A stretch of DNA of 64,000 nt from Winogradskyella thalassocola. Lineage in GTDB: Bacteria > Bacteroidota > Bacteroidia > Flavobacteriales > Flavobacteriaceae. Below the pieces are notes generated by a model that had not been told where the DNA came from, searched no databases, and saw only the letters and a program-made list of their open reading frames with translations. The position numbers and the translations under genes were made by a program. This document shows, in pieces, positions 15,700 through 25,200 of this stretch (its first letter is position 1; each line of letters opens with the position of its first letter). Location of the stretch: assembly GCF_900099995.1 (NCBI RefSeq), contig NZ_FNCZ01000001.1, positions 868,001 to 932,000 on the forward strand. Direction: 5' to 3'.

Positions 15700-17562
15700 A
15701 TGAAGAATTTATTTTCAAATATTAAAGGTGATGCATTTGGTGGCATTACCGCAGGAATTGTTGCTTTACCATTGGCTTTAGCATTTGGAGTTTCTTCAGG
15801 TTTAGGCCCAGAAGCTGGGCTTTACGGAGCTATTTTTATTAGTTTCTTTGCCGCACTTTTTGGTGGAACTGCCACTCAGATTTCGGGTCCAACAGCACCA
15901 ATGACTGCTGTAAGTATGGTAATTATTGCAGGTATTGTAGCAGCTAACGATGGTAGTGTAGAAAAAGCGTTACCAGCTATACTAACCGTATTTCTATTGG
16001 CTGGTCTTATACAAATTGGACTTGGTTTTTTAGGTTTAGGTAAATATATAAGATATATTCCTTATCCTGTAGTTTCTGGTTTTATGACTGCGATAGGAGT
16101 TATAATTTTACTAACACAAATTTTACCTTCAATTGGTTACTACCCTAAAGAAGATTCAGAGTTTGTAGAACAATTTAAGCCACAAGCTGAAGAAGTTATT
16201 CTTGAAAACATTTTAAAAGACGAAGCTGGTGAAGGTATTTTAGTACTAGAAAATTTTAAAGAAACTATAGATCGTGCGGACCAAATTACACCAGAACAGA
16301 TTTTAAATGAATCTCAAACTTTAGCAGCCAAAGAAGCTTCTGGTACAGTAGGAGCCATTAAAGTATTGCCAAGAGCGTTAAAAAACATTAATTGGTTAGA
16401 GCTCATTTTAGCTTTAGGAACCATATTTATAATTTATGGTTTTAAGCGTATAACAACAGCGATACCGAGTACATTAGTAGCCCTTATTGTAATGTCGGGA
16501 ATTGCTTATGGGTTTAATTTAGGTTATCGACCTATTTCAGAAATTCCAGGAGGTATACCTGTCCCAAGATTAGAAATGTTTACTAGTTTTAGCTTAGGAA
16601 GTATTACACCATACATATTTACAGCTCTTACTTTATCCTTATTAGGAGCAATAGATTCTTTATTAACAAGTGTAGTTGCAGATAATATGACTAAAACGAA
16701 ACACAAACCTAATAAGGAGTTAATTGGTCAAGGAATTGGTAATAGTATAGCTGCACTTTTTGGAGGTATTCCAGGTGCTGGAGCTACGATTAGAACCGTT
16801 GTAAATATTAATGCAGGAGGAAAAACCAAGTTGTCTGGTATGATTGCAGGTGTAATGTTATTGTTAATAATGTTAGCATTAAGTGATGTTGCGTCAAAAA
16901 TTCCAGCTGCAGTTTTAGCCGGAATTTTAATTACAGTTGGTATAGGTGTTATGGATTATAAAGGACTTAAGGCAATACCAAGTTTACCTAGAGACATCAA
17001 ATTAGGGCCTTTAAAATTAAGTTCTGAAGTTTTAATAATGATTGTAGTGTTACTTTTATCTACATTCTGGGATTTAATTTATGCTGTCGGCATTGGTTTA
17101 GTCATTGCATCATTAATGTTTATGAAAAAAATAGGAGATTTAACAGCAGAACGCTCTGATGTAAAATCTTTAAAGGAAGAAGCTTGGGACGATGAAGGTA
17201 ACTTTCCAGAAAACTTAAAAGAAGAAGTGTTTATAAAACATCTCAAAGGGCCTTTATTCTTTGGGTCAACTAGTGATTTTCAAGCACTAACTGAACAGAT
17301 TCCAATAACAGCAAAAACTGTTATTCTGAGGTTAGGTCGTATGCAGTATATGGACCAAACTGGTCTTTATGCCATGGAAGATATGCTTCAAGATTTAAAA
17401 AAGAAGGATGTAGAAGTTTTATTTGTTGGGTTGCTCAAGCAGCCACGTTACATGATGGAGCGTATTGATATTATTCCAGATTTTATTCCGAATGAGCATA
17501 TTTTTAAAGATTTCAAATCCTGTATAAAATGGGTGAAAAACAACGTCGAAAATAAGTACTAA
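15700..17562 (+). CDS. SulP-family permease with STAS domain
   Basis: A 620-residue permease with the N-terminal GDAFGGITAGIVALPLALAF and SGPTAPMTAV signatures, about 12-14 membrane helices to residue about 475, and a complete C-terminal STAS domain at about 510-615 (GPLFFGSTSDFQAL, VILRLGRMQYMDQTGLYAMEDML). It carries a hydrophilic insertion at about 145-230 between helices, which the first copy lacks. The family includes the BicA-type bicarbonate transporters; this copy is followed 14 nt later by a carbonic anhydrase, so bicarbonate is a reasonable guess. It is not close in sequence to the first SulP. Confidence 0.88.
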   Translation: MKNLFSNIKGDAFGGITAGIVALPLALAFGVSSGLGPEAGLYGAIFISFFAALFGGTATQISGPTAPMTAVSMVIIAGIVAANDGSVEKALPAILTVFLLAGLIQIGLGFLGLGKYIRYIPYPVVSGFMTAIGVIILLTQILPSIGYYPKEDSEFVEQFKPQAEEVILENILKDEAGEGILVLENFKETIDRADQITPEQILNESQTLAAKEASGTVGAIKVLPRALKNINWLELILALGTIFIIYGFKRITTAIPSTLVALIVMSGIAYGFNLGYRPISEIPGGIPVPRLEMFTSFSLGSITPYIFTALTLSLLGAIDSLLTSVVADNMTKTKHKPNKELIGQGIGNSIAALFGGIPGAGATIRTVVNINAGGKTKLSGMIAGVMLLLIMLALSDVASKIPAAVLAGILITVGIGVMDYKGLKAIPSLPRDIKLGPLKLSSEVLIMIVVLLLSTFWDLIYAVGIGLVIASLMFMKKIGDLTAERSDVKSLKEEAWDDEGNFPENLKEEVFIKHLKGPLFFGSTSDFQALTEQIPITAKTVILRLGRMQYMDQTGLYAMEDMLQDLKKKDVEVLFVGLLKQPRYMMERIDIIPDFIPNEHIFKDFKSCIKWVKNNVENKY

Positions 17563-17575
17563 AAAATGTACAATT

Positions 17576-18202
17576 ATGAATTTGGATAGCGTATTTATAA
17601 ATAACGAGAAGTGGATTAAAGAGAAACTTGCCGTTGATTCTAATTATTTTGAAAACTTAGGGAAAGGACAGAAGCCAGAATTATTATACATAGGATGTTC
17701 CGATAGTAGAGTAACTGCAGAAGATCTTATGGGTCTTGGTCCAGGTGAAGTTTTTGTACATAGAAATATCGCTAATATGGTCGTTGGTACAGATGCAAAT
17801 GGCATGTCGGTTGTAAATTATGCGGTAACACATCTAAAGGTGAATCACGTTGTCGTTTGTGGACATTATGCTTGTGGTGGAGTTAAAGCAGCCATGCAAT
17901 CGGCAGACTTGGGCGTATTAAACGGTTGGTTAAGAAATATTAGAGACGTCTATAGAATGCACCATGATGAATTGAATGCCATAGAATGTGAAGAAAAAAA
18001 GTACGATCGCCTTGTAGAGCTCAATGTTAAAGAGCAATGCGTTAATTTAATTAAAACTGCAGCCGTACAAAAAGCTTATAGAGAGAGAGAATTGAAAGTA
18101 CATGGTTGGGTGTTTGATGTACATACGGGAAAACTAATAGATTTAAAAATAGATTTCGAAAAATATCTCAAAGATATTATGGAGATTTACCATTTAGATT
18201 AA
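17576..18202 (+). CDS. can: Beta-carbonic anhydrase (second copy)
   Basis: A 208-residue beta-class carbonic anhydrase with LYIGCSDSRVTAEDLMG (Cys, Asp-Arg) and VCGHYACGGVKAAM (His, Cys). The sequence between them, GPGEVFVHRNIANMV, is typical of the Can type found in most bacteria. Cytoplasmic, no signal peptide. It follows the STAS-type SulP gene by 14 nt, so the two form a permease-enzyme pair that mirrors the SulP/CA pair at 11877-14927. The symbol is by family resemblance. Confidence 0.93.
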   Translation: MNLDSVFINNEKWIKEKLAVDSNYFENLGKGQKPELLYIGCSDSRVTAEDLMGLGPGEVFVHRNIANMVVGTDANGMSVVNYAVTHLKVNHVVVCGHYACGGVKAAMQSADLGVLNGWLRNIRDVYRMHHDELNAIECEEKKYDRLVELNVKEQCVNLIKTAAVQKAYRERELKVHGWVFDVHTGKLIDLKIDFEKYLKDIMEIYHLD

Positions 18203-18206
18203 AATC

Positions 18207-18235
18207 AAAGGTCATTCGAAAGAACGACTTTTTTT
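18207..18235. terminator. Weak bidirectional terminator
   Basis: Imperfect hairpin around GTCATTC-GAAA-GAACGAC followed by a T run, in the convergent gap between the carbonic anhydrase and cvpA. Confidence 0.4.
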
Positions 18236-18746
18236 ATGCGTTCTCTTCAGCGTTTTCTTCAGTTTCACTTTTAATGATAGATGGAAAAATTATAGGAGCT
18301 AAAGACTTCACAGGCTTATAAAGCATGCTTTTTTCTAAATCTTCTTTTTCCATAAAGGGTAAAGTATTATTCATTTTATGAAACACACCTAATAGTACAC
18401 TAAGAATTAACCCAATTTTAAGCGCACCAAAAACACCACCTGCAAGTTTATTAATGATCCCTAAAGCTGCAAAATCTGCAAGCTTGGTTAATGCTTTTCC
18501 TGCTAAGCCAATGGCTAAAACAATCACCACAAATGTGATGGCAAAAGCGACGATATTAATGGTTTTTTCATTCCAATCTACTTTAGGTTCTAAAAATCCT
18601 GCGGCAAAACCACTAAAATGAATAGCTCCCCAAACACCTAAAACTAAAGCTAATAAAGAGGCAACTTCAACAAAAAGACCTTTAAATAAGCCGCGTATAA
18701 ATCCGAACAACAAAAGGGCAGCTAAAATGATATCAATAATACTCAT
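18234..18746 (-). CDS. cvpA: CvpA family membrane protein
   Basis: A 170-residue inner-membrane protein with four hydrophobic helices (about 4-20, 25-45, 62-82, 100-122) and the family opening MSIIDIILAALLLFGFIRG, GLFKG. The end is acidic and variable (ETEENAEENA). CvpA is linked to colicin V production and stress resistance in Gammaproteobacteria; its exact role is unknown. Divergently placed from the gene at 18994. A TACTTTTG promoter element sits 18 nt before the start. Confidence 0.88.
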   Translation of the reverse strand: MSIIDIILAALLLFGFIRGLFKGLFVEVASLLALVLGVWGAIHFSGFAAGFLEPKVDWNEKTINIVAFAITFVVIVLAIGLAGKALTKLADFAALGIINKLAGGVFGALKIGLILSVLLGVFHKMNNTLPFMEKEDLEKSMLYKPVKSLAPIIFPSIIKSETEENAEENA

Positions 18747-18763
18747 ACAACTAGTGGTTTAGA

Positions 18764-18771
18764 CAAAAGTA
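18764..18771 (-). promoter_or_regulatory. -7 promoter element for cvpA
   Basis: TACTTTTG on the minus strand, about 18 nt upstream of the cvpA start. Confidence 0.55.
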
Positions 18772-18892
18772 CGTGATTTTTTTAAGTTCAAATTTTAGAG
18801 AATCACTTTATTTAAACTTTGGGCTAATAAGCTAAACTTTACTTTTTTTCTGATTTATAAATAATAACGCATTTCAACCTACTTTAGTTTAT

Positions 18893-18900
18893 TAACTTTG
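18893..18900 (+). promoter_or_regulatory. -7 promoter element with long leader
   Basis: TAACTTTG; the 93-nt leader to 18993 contains two stem-loops: AGTTGAA...TTCAACT (about 18914-18942) and the perfect TTCCCGT-TTT-ACGGGAA at 18971-18987, the latter only 6 nt before the chosen start. Confidence 0.5.
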
Positions 18901-18970
18901 AAGCCTTATAAGGAGTTGAACTTGAAGGAGAACTCTTCAACTTAAAACTTTGAATTATTAATTAAAGAAA

Positions 18971-18987
18971 TTCCCGTTTTACGGGAA
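18971..18987 (+). promoter_or_regulatory. Hairpin abutting the start codon
   Basis: TTCCCGT, TTT loop, ACGGGAA: a 7-bp perfect stem directly before the ATG at 18988 and 6 nt before the ATG at 18994. It may limit ribosome access or be a short REP-like palindrome. Confidence 0.45.
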
Positions 18988-18993
18988 ATGAAC

Positions 18994-19350
18994 ATGGCAA
19001 GAGACGAACAATTAAAAGAACGATGGGAATTGGTGGTAGAGAAACTCTCAAACCAATTTGCTGATGGAGATAGATTAGATCTCGATTCTATAATATACCT
19101 TATTGGCGTACAAGAACTTGGTCAGATTCATCGTGAGTATAAAAAAGATCATAAACTCGATTTGATGCATATAGCCATTTGTAAGGTTTTAACGCCTTAT
19201 GGGTTTTATGAATTTGATTATGTAGATGACGAAGGTTGGCCACATTATAAAGTGTTAGCCCAATTACCACATCTAAAAGCTGGTGAGCAAAGTGTACTGA
19301 TGAAAGAAGCAATCGTCAATTATTTTGTAGAAACTGAATATATCAAATAG
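18994..19350 (+). CDS. Small conserved protein of unknown function
   Basis: A soluble 118-residue protein of a Bacteroidota-restricted type next to pheS. It is mixed charged, with no signal peptide or membrane helix: RDEQLKERWELVVEKLSNQF, then GVQELGQIHREYKKDHKLDLMHIAIC, then GFYEFDYVDDEGWPHY. Two ATGs (18988, 18994) are possible; MARDEQL at 18994 looks more natural and lies outside the preceding hairpin. I cannot assign a function. It precedes pheS by 70 nt, and pheS has its own promoter element. Confidence 0.75.
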   Translation: MARDEQLKERWELVVEKLSNQFADGDRLDLDSIIYLIGVQELGQIHREYKKDHKLDLMHIAICKVLTPYGFYEFDYVDDEGWPHYKVLAQLPHLKAGEQSVLMKEAIVNYFVETEYIK

Positions 19351-19390
19351 CTTAGACGCTATACAGCTACCATAACTCGCAAAAAAAAAC

Positions 19391-19398
19391 TAAATTTG
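19391..19398 (+). promoter_or_regulatory. -7 promoter element for pheS
   Basis: TAAATTTG, 22 nt before the pheS ATG. Confidence 0.5.
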
Positions 19399-19420
19399 CA
19401 CTCGTTTTTGAATAGAACTC

Positions 19421-20440
19421 ATGATAGATAAGATAAAAGAACTCATAGCAGAGGCAGAAGCTTTTAAAGCACAATCTAAAGAAGAAGTTGAAGCCTTTAG
19501 AATTAAATATTTAGGTTCAAAAGGCCACTTAAAGGCATTTTATGGCGAATTAAAAAATGTAGCGAACGATCAGAAACGAGAATTCGGGCAAATCATTAAT
19601 GAGCTTAAAAATACAGCTGAAGCCAAAGTAAATCACTTAAAAGAGGCTTTAGAAAGTCAGGAAGAAGACAAAGGTATTTACGGAGATTTGTCAAGACCAG
19701 GGGAACCAATTGCTATTGGTGCGCGTCATCCGATTTCTATTGTAAAGAATGAAATTATCGATATCTTTTCGCGTATCGGATTTAATGTGAGTGAAGGTCC
19801 TGAAATCGAAGACGATTGGCATAACTTTACAGCATTAAACTTGCCAGAGTACCATCCAGCAAGAGATATGCAGGATACGTTCTTTATTCAAACAGATCCC
19901 GATATTTTATTACGTACACATACCAGTTCGGTACAAGTGCGTTATATGGAAAATAATCAACCTCCAATTCGTACGATTTCACCAGGAAGAGTATATAGAA
20001 ATGAAGCCATTTCGGCACGTTCACATTGTTTTTTCCATCAAGTGGAAGGCTTATACATTGATAAAGATGTGAGTTTTGCGGATTTAAAGCAAACACTTCA
20101 ATATTTTACGACTGAAATGTTCGGAAAATCGAAGATTAGATTACGTCCATCATACTTTCCATTTACAGAACCAAGTGCTGAGGTTGATGTGTATTGGGGT
20201 TTAGAAACAGAAACCGATTATAAAATCACCAAAGGTACCGGTTGGTTAGAAATTATGGGTTGTGGTATGGTAGATCCTAATGTATTAGAAAATTGTGGTA
20301 TTGATTCTAAGCAATATTCAGGTTTTGCTTTCGGAATGGGAATCGATCGTATTGCCATGTTGCTAAACCAAATTAGCGATATTAGATTGTTAAGTGAGAA
20401 TGATGTTAGATTTTTAGAGCAGTTTAAATCTGCCTTATAA
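19421..20440 (+). CDS. pheS: Phenylalanine-tRNA ligase alpha subunit
   Basis: A 339-residue class II synthetase subunit, which with PheT (not in the window) forms the alpha2beta2 enzyme charging tRNA-Phe. The N-terminal coiled-coil (about 1-85) binds tRNA. Class II motif 2 is GRVYRNEAISARSHCFFHQ, and motif 3 is GFAFGMGIDRIAML, which has the usual Ala in the phenylalanine pocket. DVYWGLETE and MGCGMVDPNVLE are also standard. Length is typical. A strong terminator follows, so it is the last gene of its unit. Confidence 0.97.
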   Translation: MIDKIKELIAEAEAFKAQSKEEVEAFRIKYLGSKGHLKAFYGELKNVANDQKREFGQIINELKNTAEAKVNHLKEALESQEEDKGIYGDLSRPGEPIAIGARHPISIVKNEIIDIFSRIGFNVSEGPEIEDDWHNFTALNLPEYHPARDMQDTFFIQTDPDILLRTHTSSVQVRYMENNQPPIRTISPGRVYRNEAISARSHCFFHQVEGLYIDKDVSFADLKQTLQYFTTEMFGKSKIRLRPSYFPFTEPSAEVDVYWGLETETDYKITKGTGWLEIMGCGMVDPNVLENCGIDSKQYSGFAFGMGIDRIAMLLNQISDIRLLSENDVRFLEQFKSAL

Positions 20441-20460
20441 ACATCAACAATATATATTTT

Positions 20461-20490
20461 AAAGCCGACTGATTTCAGTCGGCTTTTTTA
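20461..20490 (+). terminator. Rho-independent terminator after pheS
   Basis: AAGCCGACTGA paired with TCAGTCGGCTT around a very short loop, then TTTTTT. Confidence 0.9.
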
Positions 20491-20515
20491 TTTAACAATA
20501 AATTAACTTCGTTTA

Positions 20516-20533
20516 GTTCGGTTTGTTCCGAAC
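20516..20533. promoter_or_regulatory. Operator-like inverted repeat at the efflux operon promoter
   Basis: GTTCGG-TTTGTT-CCGAAC: 6-bp perfect arms and 6-nt spacer, 7 bp upstream of the -7 element TATATTTG. Its position over the -33 region and beside a regulator gene suggests autoregulation by the GbsR/MarR-like protein. Confidence 0.6.
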
Positions 20534-20539
20534 CAATTA

Positions 20540-20547
20540 TATATTTG
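20540..20547 (+). promoter_or_regulatory. -7 promoter element for the RND efflux operon
   Basis: TATATTTG, 24 nt before the regulator ATG at 20572. Confidence 0.6.
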
Positions 20548-20571
20548 CTCTATAATTTTTAAAGTTTAAGT

Positions 20572-21072
20572 ATGACTAAAGAAATCTGTAACAAAAAAAT
20601 GGAGCTTGTAGAAAGACTAGGAGTTCATTTAGAAAGTAAAGATAGTTTAGCACCTGTTGCAGCACGTATAATGGCTTACGTGATCTTAACAGGAAAACGA
20701 GGTGCAACTTTTGATGAAATGGTAGAGGTATTATGCGCAAGTAAAAGTACCATTTCTACCCATTTAAACCATTTACAAGACTTAAAAAAAATAGAATACT
20801 TCACCAAAACGGGAGACCGCAAAAAGTATTTTGTCATTAATAAAGATTCGGTATTAAATCATATTGATAATATGATTGAAGAATGGGAAACTGTTGAGGT
20901 ACTGCATCTTGAAATGAAAGCTTATAAAGAAGCCATAAACAAACATATTACAGACGAAGATGAGAAATTCGATCTAACATTTCATAACAATTATCTCAAA
21001 TTTATTTCAAGTGCTTCAGCATCAATGAAAGAACTAAAAGAAAACCTAATTAAAAATAAATTCAACCTTTAA
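20572..21072 (+). CDS. GbsR/MarR-family transcriptional regulator
   Basis: A 166-residue winged-helix regulator. Residues about 27-85 give the DNA-binding fold: ARIMAYVILTGKRGATFDEMVEVL, then the recognition helix region SKSTISTHLNHLQDLKKIEYF and the wing TKTGDRKKYFVI. The C-terminal part is helical, probably for dimerisation. It is 4 nt upstream of the RND adaptor gene and behind a palindrome, so it likely represses its own efflux operon. The inducer is unknown. Confidence 0.87.
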   Translation: MTKEICNKKMELVERLGVHLESKDSLAPVAARIMAYVILTGKRGATFDEMVEVLCASKSTISTHLNHLQDLKKIEYFTKTGDRKKYFVINKDSVLNHIDNMIEEWETVEVLHLEMKAYKEAINKHITDEDEKFDLTFHNNYLKFISSASASMKELKENLIKNKFNL

Positions 21073-21076
21073 AATA

Positions 21077-22216
21077 ATGAAAATAAATAAAATAATTTCA
21101 ATATTATCAATAGCTAGTATTTTTCTAGTTGTGATTAGCTGTGATAATAATGAGAAAGCGCAAGAAGCTTCAGCACAACAGCAACAAGTTTTACCTTTTC
21201 CTGTAACACAATTACAAACAAAAACCGTAACAGGTTATACTGAGTATCCTACAACAATTGAAGGTAAAGTAAACAGTGATGTTAGAGCAAAAACCTCTGG
21301 ATATATAGAAAAAGTTTACGTAGACGAAGGGCAAAAAGTACGTAAAGGACAAGCTTTATTTAAATTAGAAACTCAGTCTTTAAGTCAAGATGCTGGTGCA
21401 GCAAAAGCTCGCGTTAATGTGGCACAAGTAGAAGTTGATAAATTGATTCCACTTGTAGAGAAGAACATTATTAGCCCAGTACAATTAGAAACAGCAAAAG
21501 CGAATTTAGCACAGGCTAAAGCTAATTATAGTGGTGTAACTGCAAATATTGGATATGCTACCATAAAAAGTCCAATAGATGGTTTTGTAGGAGCCATTAA
21601 TTTTAGAGAAGGTGCTTTAATTAGTCCTAGTGATGCAACACCATTAACAACTGTTAGCCAAATAGATGAAGTATATGCCTTTTTCAGTTTTAACGAAGCA
21701 CAGTATATAGATCATTTACAACGCTCTGAAGGTCAAAACAAAGCAGAGCGTATTAAAAATTCGCCAGACCTAACTTTAGTTTTAGCTAATGGAAAGGAAT
21801 ATTCTGAAAAAGGACGTATTCAAACGAGTACTGGTCAGATTAACCAAAACACAGGTACCATTCAAATTAGAGCTGCTTTTGATAATCCAAACGAAATTTT
21901 AACAAACGGAAACAGTGGTAAAATTAAATTTCCAATAGAGTATAAAGACGCTATGGTAGTACCACAAACTGCAACTTTTGAGCAGCAAGGTAATATTATG
22001 ATTTTTAAATTAGGAGCAGACAATAAAGTGGAAACTTCAATTTTAAAAGTTAAAGGTACAGTAGATAATTTATATGTTGTTGAGTCTGGTTTAGAACCTA
22101 CCGACAAGATTGTAATTTCTGGTATTGGAAAATTAAAAAGCGGTATGGCAATTGCGCCTCAAGACACCTCTTTTGAGGAAGCTATTAAACCAGTTGCAAC
22201 ATTATTTAGAAATTAG
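21077..22216 (+). CDS. RND efflux periplasmic adaptor (membrane fusion lipoprotein)
   Basis: A 379-residue adaptor with a lipoprotein signal (VVISC, Cys22), then the HlyD/AcrA order: barrel (PVTQLQTKTVTGYTEYPTTIEG), lipoyl half (DVRAKTSGYIEKVYVDEGQKVRKGQ), a coiled-coil hairpin (about 115-165: AAKARVNVAQVEVDKLI), second lipoyl half (ATIKSPIDGFVGAIN) and membrane-proximal beta domains. It links the permease at 22239 to the outer-membrane factor at 25382. Second gene of a three-component operon; the spacing before the permease is 22 nt. Confidence 0.95.
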   Translation: MKINKIISILSIASIFLVVISCDNNEKAQEASAQQQQVLPFPVTQLQTKTVTGYTEYPTTIEGKVNSDVRAKTSGYIEKVYVDEGQKVRKGQALFKLETQSLSQDAGAAKARVNVAQVEVDKLIPLVEKNIISPVQLETAKANLAQAKANYSGVTANIGYATIKSPIDGFVGAINFREGALISPSDATPLTTVSQIDEVYAFFSFNEAQYIDHLQRSEGQNKAERIKNSPDLTLVLANGKEYSEKGRIQTSTGQINQNTGTIQIRAAFDNPNEILTNGNSGKIKFPIEYKDAMVVPQTATFEQQGNIMIFKLGADNKVETSILKVKGTVDNLYVVESGLEPTDKIVISGIGKLKSGMAIAPQDTSFEEAIKPVATLFRN

Positions 22217-22238
22217 ATAACCACCAAACATATTAATC

Positions 22239-25200
22239 ATGTTAAAAACATTTATTGAAAGACCAGTACTTTCAACAGTAATCTCTATTATCATAGTTAT
22301 GCTAGGTGTTATTAGTATAACTACCTTACCAATAGAGGAATATCCAGATATTGCACCACCAACAATTAAAGTAACTGCAAATTATACAGGAGCCAATGCA
22401 GAAACCGTTTTAGAGAGTGTAATTGTACCAATTGAAGAGCAAATTAATGGTGTAGAAGGAATGACGTATATTACGTCTACAGCATCAAATACAGGTACAG
22501 CCGAAATTACAGTTTATTTTGATCAAGAAACAGATGCAGATATTGCAGCTGTAAACGTTCAAAACCGTGTAGCTAGAGCGACACCATTACTACCTTCAGA
22601 AGTAACTCAAACAGGAGTTGTAACACAAAAGCAAGAAACTAGTGCTTTGATGTTTATCTCTATGTATTCTGAAAACGAAGATTACGACGCTACTTTTATT
22701 CAGAATTACTTAAAAATTAATGTAATTCCTGCTGTACAGCGTATTAATGGTGTTGGAGACGTTAGTGTTTTTTCGCAACAAGATTACGCGATGCGTATTT
22801 GGTTAAATCCAGAAAAATTAGCGTCTTATAACTTAATACCTTCTGATGTTTCTGCAGCTTTAGCTGAACAAAACTTAGAAGCAGCTGCTGGTTCTTTAGG
22901 ACAAAATAATGGCGAATCTTTTTCATATACTTTAACGTATAGTGGTCGTTTTAAAGATGAAGCACAATACAGCAACATTGTCATTAAAGCTTTAGGGAAT
23001 GGCGAATTTTTAAGATTGAAAGATATTGCAACAATCGAGTTAGATGCGCAATCCTATGCATCTAATGCTATGACTTTAGGAAAGCCTGCAGTTTTTATGG
23101 GGATTTTTCAGACCAAAGGGTCTAATGCTCAAGAAATTATAGAAAATATTAAAACAACTTTTCAATCTATAGAGAAAGACCTTCCTGAAGGATTACATAT
23201 TTCAATACCGTATGATACAAGTTTATTTTTAAATGCGTCTATCGAAAAAGTAATAAGCACCTTAATAGAAGCTTTTCTACTGGTATTTTTAGTGGTATTT
23301 ATATTTCTTCAAGATTTTAGATCTACATTAATTCCTGCAATAGCAGTACCTGTATCTATTATCGGTACGTTCTTTTTCTTGAATGTTTTTGGGTACTCTA
23401 TTAACTTATTGACGCTATTTGCGCTAGTACTTGCCATTGGTATTGTGGTAGATGATGCCATTGTAGTTGTAGAAGCGGTTCATGCTGAAATGGATGAAGG
23501 CGAACACAATCCTAAAAAGGCAACTTTAATTGCCATGAATGAAATATCTGGTGCCATCATATCTATTACTTTAGTAATGGCAGCTGTATTTATTCCTGTA
23601 ACCTTTGTAACAGGTCCAACAGGTGTGTTTTACGAGCAGTTTGGTGTGACTTTAATTATTGCTATTCTTATTTCTGCAGTCAACGCCTTAACATTAAGTC
23701 CGGCATTATGTGCATTGTTATTAAAAACACATGAAGATGATGAAGAGCTTAAAGGTAAAGGACCATTAAAACGTTTTTACGCTTTATTTAATCGTGGTTT
23801 TAATGCAACTATTGATAGATACGGAAAATCACTTCAATTACTATACAAAAGAAAATGGATTTCTGGTTTACTATTAGTATTAGCCATAATTGGTATTTTT
23901 TATGCAGCCAAAACAACACCTACAGGTTTTGTGCCAAATGAAGATAGAGGAATTATTTTCGCAAATATAGAATTACCAGCAGGAGCTTCTTTAGATAGAA
24001 CAAATGCAGTAGCTAATGAGTTGTATGAAAAAACAAAAGATTTATCTGGTGTTACTGGAGTTTCATTTATTAAAGGTAGTAGCTTATTAAGTGGTGCTGG
24101 TAGTAATTTTGGAATTGGATTTTTTGAATTAGAAGATTGGGACCAACGGAAAGACCCATCATTAGCATCTCAAGCCATTATTGGGAAATTGTTTGGTATT
24201 GCGTCTACCATACCAGAAGCAAATATTATTTTCTTTGCGCCACCAAGTATTCGTGGTTTTGGTAACTCATCTGGTTTTGAAGTTAATTTATTAGATAAAT
24301 TTGGAGGAGAGTTTACAGACTTAGATAAAGCCAATAAAGAATTTTCTATGGCTTTAATGAAACATCCTGAAATTCAATATGCAACATCAGCTTTTAACAC
24401 CAATTATCCGCAGTATGAGATGGAAGTTAATGTGCCTTTAGCAAAAGAAAAAGGAGTTCCAATTAACAGTATTTTTTCAACATTACAAGGATATATTGGA
24501 GGTGTATACGCTTCAGATTTTTCTAAATATGGCAAACAATTTAGAGTATACATCCAAGCATTACCAGAGGATAGAGCAGATGAAAGTGCCTTAAATAGTA
24601 TGTATGTGAGAACAGATTCTGGTGAAATGACACCAATTACACAGTTTGTTAATTTAAAACGAGTGTATGGTCCACAATCAGTAACGCGATTCAATTTATT
24701 TAATTCAACCGCAATAACAGGAGCAACAAATGATGGGTTTAGTACAGGTGATGCCATTAGAGTTATTGAAGAGGAAGTCACAAAATTACCAAGTAATTAT
24801 ACGGTTGCTTATTCTGGATTAACACGAGAAGAAGTCAATGCTGGAAACCAAACCACCTTCATATTTATATTAAGTATACTGTTTGTGTATTTTTTATTAA
24901 GTGCACAATATGAAAGTTACTTACTGCCATTTGCCGTAATATTATCGTTACCATTTGGTGTTTTTGGAGCGTATATAAGTACAAAGTTATTTGGATTAGA
25001 AAACAATATTTATTTCCAAATCGCCTTGATTATGCTAATCGGGTTACTAGCTAAAAATGCCATTCTTATTGTAGAGTTTGCCCTGCAAAGACGAAAGAAT
25101 GGTGAGACTATTGTAGAAGCTGCTATCCATGGAGCGATGGCACGTTTACGACCTATTTTAATGACGTCTTTCGCCTTTATTTTGGGATTAATGCCATTGG

